Shown here one piece after another: positions 63,350-64,000 of a DNA stretch of 64,000 nt. Numbering within the stretch: position 1 is the first letter of the stretch; each line of letters begins with the position of its first letter. The notes under the pieces were generated by a model. That model made no database searches. It was not told the origin of the DNA and saw nothing but the letters and a program-made list of their open reading frames with translations. A program made the position numbers and the translations under genes. This stretch comes from Salegentibacter sp. R32 (GTDB lineage: Bacteria; Bacteroidota; Bacteroidia; Flavobacteriales; Flavobacteriaceae), in assembly GCF_008692195.1 (NCBI RefSeq), contig NZ_RXOM01000004.1, positions 53,823-117,822 on the forward strand. The letters run 5' to 3'.

Positions 63350-64000
63350 TTATCTTCTTCTTGAAGTTCTTCCACTTGAACTACGTCCGCTACTACTACC
63401 TGAACTTCTAGTACTGCTAGAACGCGTAGAACTACTACTTCTAGTATTTACAGAACCAGAACTTCTTGAAGAGGAGCTTCTGGTATAAATACTGGAATTT
63501 GATCTAGATGATCCTCTTGTGTAAGTAGAATTGTTAGTTCTGCTTCTTGTAGAAGAGCTGTTGTAATAGCCACTTCTTCTCGTGTTTGAGTTATTTTGAG
63601 AAGTTCGAGCTCTACTAGTATTGTTGGTTCTCCCTCCTGCATTTATATTGCTGGAATTTCTAACTCTAGTGTTAGCATTTCTGGCTCTTGAATTATCGTA
63701 ATTGGATCTAGACCTTGTAGAATTGGCATTACTGCTACTTCTACCGTAAGAACTGTTATAATTACTTCTTGAGTTACCTCTTACATTGGCGTAACTAGAT
63801 CTATAATTTCTAGAAGAATTATGATAAGCTACACGATAATATGGGTTTCTGTAATAAGGAGCGTTAAGGGTTGTAGTAACCGTAATATCCTCCCCATCCC
63901 CAAGGGCGGTAGTAATTACCCCAGCCCCAAGAAAATCCAATTGACCAATTGTTGTAGGGACCGTAACCCCAGCCGTAATTCCAACCGTTATAATAAGGTC
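63350..64000 (-). CDS. Gly/Tyr/Trp- then Arg/Ser-rich protein, frameshifted, 5' partial
   Basis: The gene enters from beyond 64000. In one frame (from 63998 downward) it reads a Gly/Tyr/Trp/Asn-rich segment, including WNYGWGYGPYNNWS and RPWGWGGYYGYYNP, that stops at TAA at 63866-63864. Immediately after, another frame continues as NAPYYRNPYYRVAYHNSSRN and then about 170 residues rich in Ser, Arg, Asn and Thr ending in a basic tail (RTSRRR). The second frame contains no Met. Removing one T in the CCCTTAACG of the minus strand joins them. It may be a real frameshift, slippage or a sequencing error. The product resembles low-complexity exported proteins of unknown function. Confidence 0.65.
   Translation of the reverse strand, partial: DLIITVGITAGVTVPTTIGQLDFLGAGVITTALGDGEDITVTTTLNAPYYRNPYYRVAYHNSSRNYRSSYANVRGNSRSNYNSSYGRSSSNANSTRSRSNYDNSRARNANTRVRNSSNINAGGRTNNTSRARTSQNNSNTRRSGYYNSSSTRSRTNNSTYTRGSSRSNSSIYTRSSSSRSSGSVNTRSSSSTRSSSTRSSGSSSGRSSSGRTSRRR

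Noticed and set aside
63800..63940. A start at 63940 for the Arg/Ser-rich protein
   Set aside because: The start would be TTG, and the first 25 residues are the out-of-frame reading of the Gly/Trp/Tyr-rich segment, so the beginning is artificial.

Overview
The window comes from a marine-type member of the Flavobacteriaceae (Bacteroidota). The evidence is low GC, SusC/SusD pairs, an ECF sigma/FecR pair, a short SigA-type primary sigma factor, a fused E1 alpha/beta dehydrogenase, many SPI and SPII signal peptides, and promoters of the Bacteroidota type (TTG, about 19 bp, TAnnTTTG). No plasmid, phage, insertion sequence or CRISPR array is visible. Most of it is ordinary chromosome with several small accessory insertions.

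Layout. 1-2767: end of a dihydrolipoyl acyltransferase (E2) and a fused E1, separated by a GxxExxY gene bounded by inverted repeats. 2816-7369 (minus): FAD oxidoreductase, DUF4136 lipoprotein, urocanate hydratase, a four-helix-bundle gene next to a heptanucleotide tandem repeat, and a small DUF5522 gene. 7468-13282: PLP deaminase-like enzyme, LysM glucosaminidase lipoprotein, hemL, a GH3-auxin-family gene on the minus strand, and DUF2797. 13271-20814 (minus): racemase, sodium:solute symporter, acetyltransferase, rpsU, primary sigma factor, AsmA-like protein, queuosine-precursor transporter. 20913-27399: folK-deoxynucleoside kinase fusion, a VapBC-like pair, TrmH-type methyltransferase, aldo/keto reductase, mutS. 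27490-27682: tRNA-Gly and tRNA-Leu with a clear promoter and terminator, followed by an AAA/DUF4143 ATPase preceded by a 48-bp near-palindrome.

29068-30138 encodes a GluR0-like ligand-gated potassium channel. 30211-39315 (minus) is an ECF sigma, FecR, STN-SusC, SusD, metallophosphoesterase and glycerophosphodiesterase locus, which I read as a TonB-dependent system for phosphate esters. 39402-44080 holds a LacI regulator with an acyl-CoA-dehydrogenase-like protein, divergent from an FAD/NAD(P) protein and an AEC transporter.

44489-58458 is a beta-1,3-glucan (laminarin-type) utilisation locus: a three-Y/LuxR-HTH membrane regulator, SusC, SusD, a PKD-containing surface protein, GH16, GH3 and GH16. 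Regulator and SusC are separated by a tandem 11-bp direct repeat that may be the regulator's site. SusC/SusD would bind and import oligosaccharides, the GH16 enzymes cut the polymer and the GH3 enzyme releases glucose. Small lipoproteins with 11-residue LEA-like repeats lie on both sides of this locus. 59262-64000: Kdo transferase, DegT-family aminotransferase, FadL-like outer membrane protein, and an Arg/Ser-rich protein that appears frameshifted and runs off the window.

No single region is a convincing unknown multi-gene system. The best leads are small: the GxxExxY unit with inverted ends, the ATPase gene with its giant palindrome inserted behind tRNA-Leu, the repeat-associated four-helix-bundle gene, and the paired LEA-like lipoproteins.
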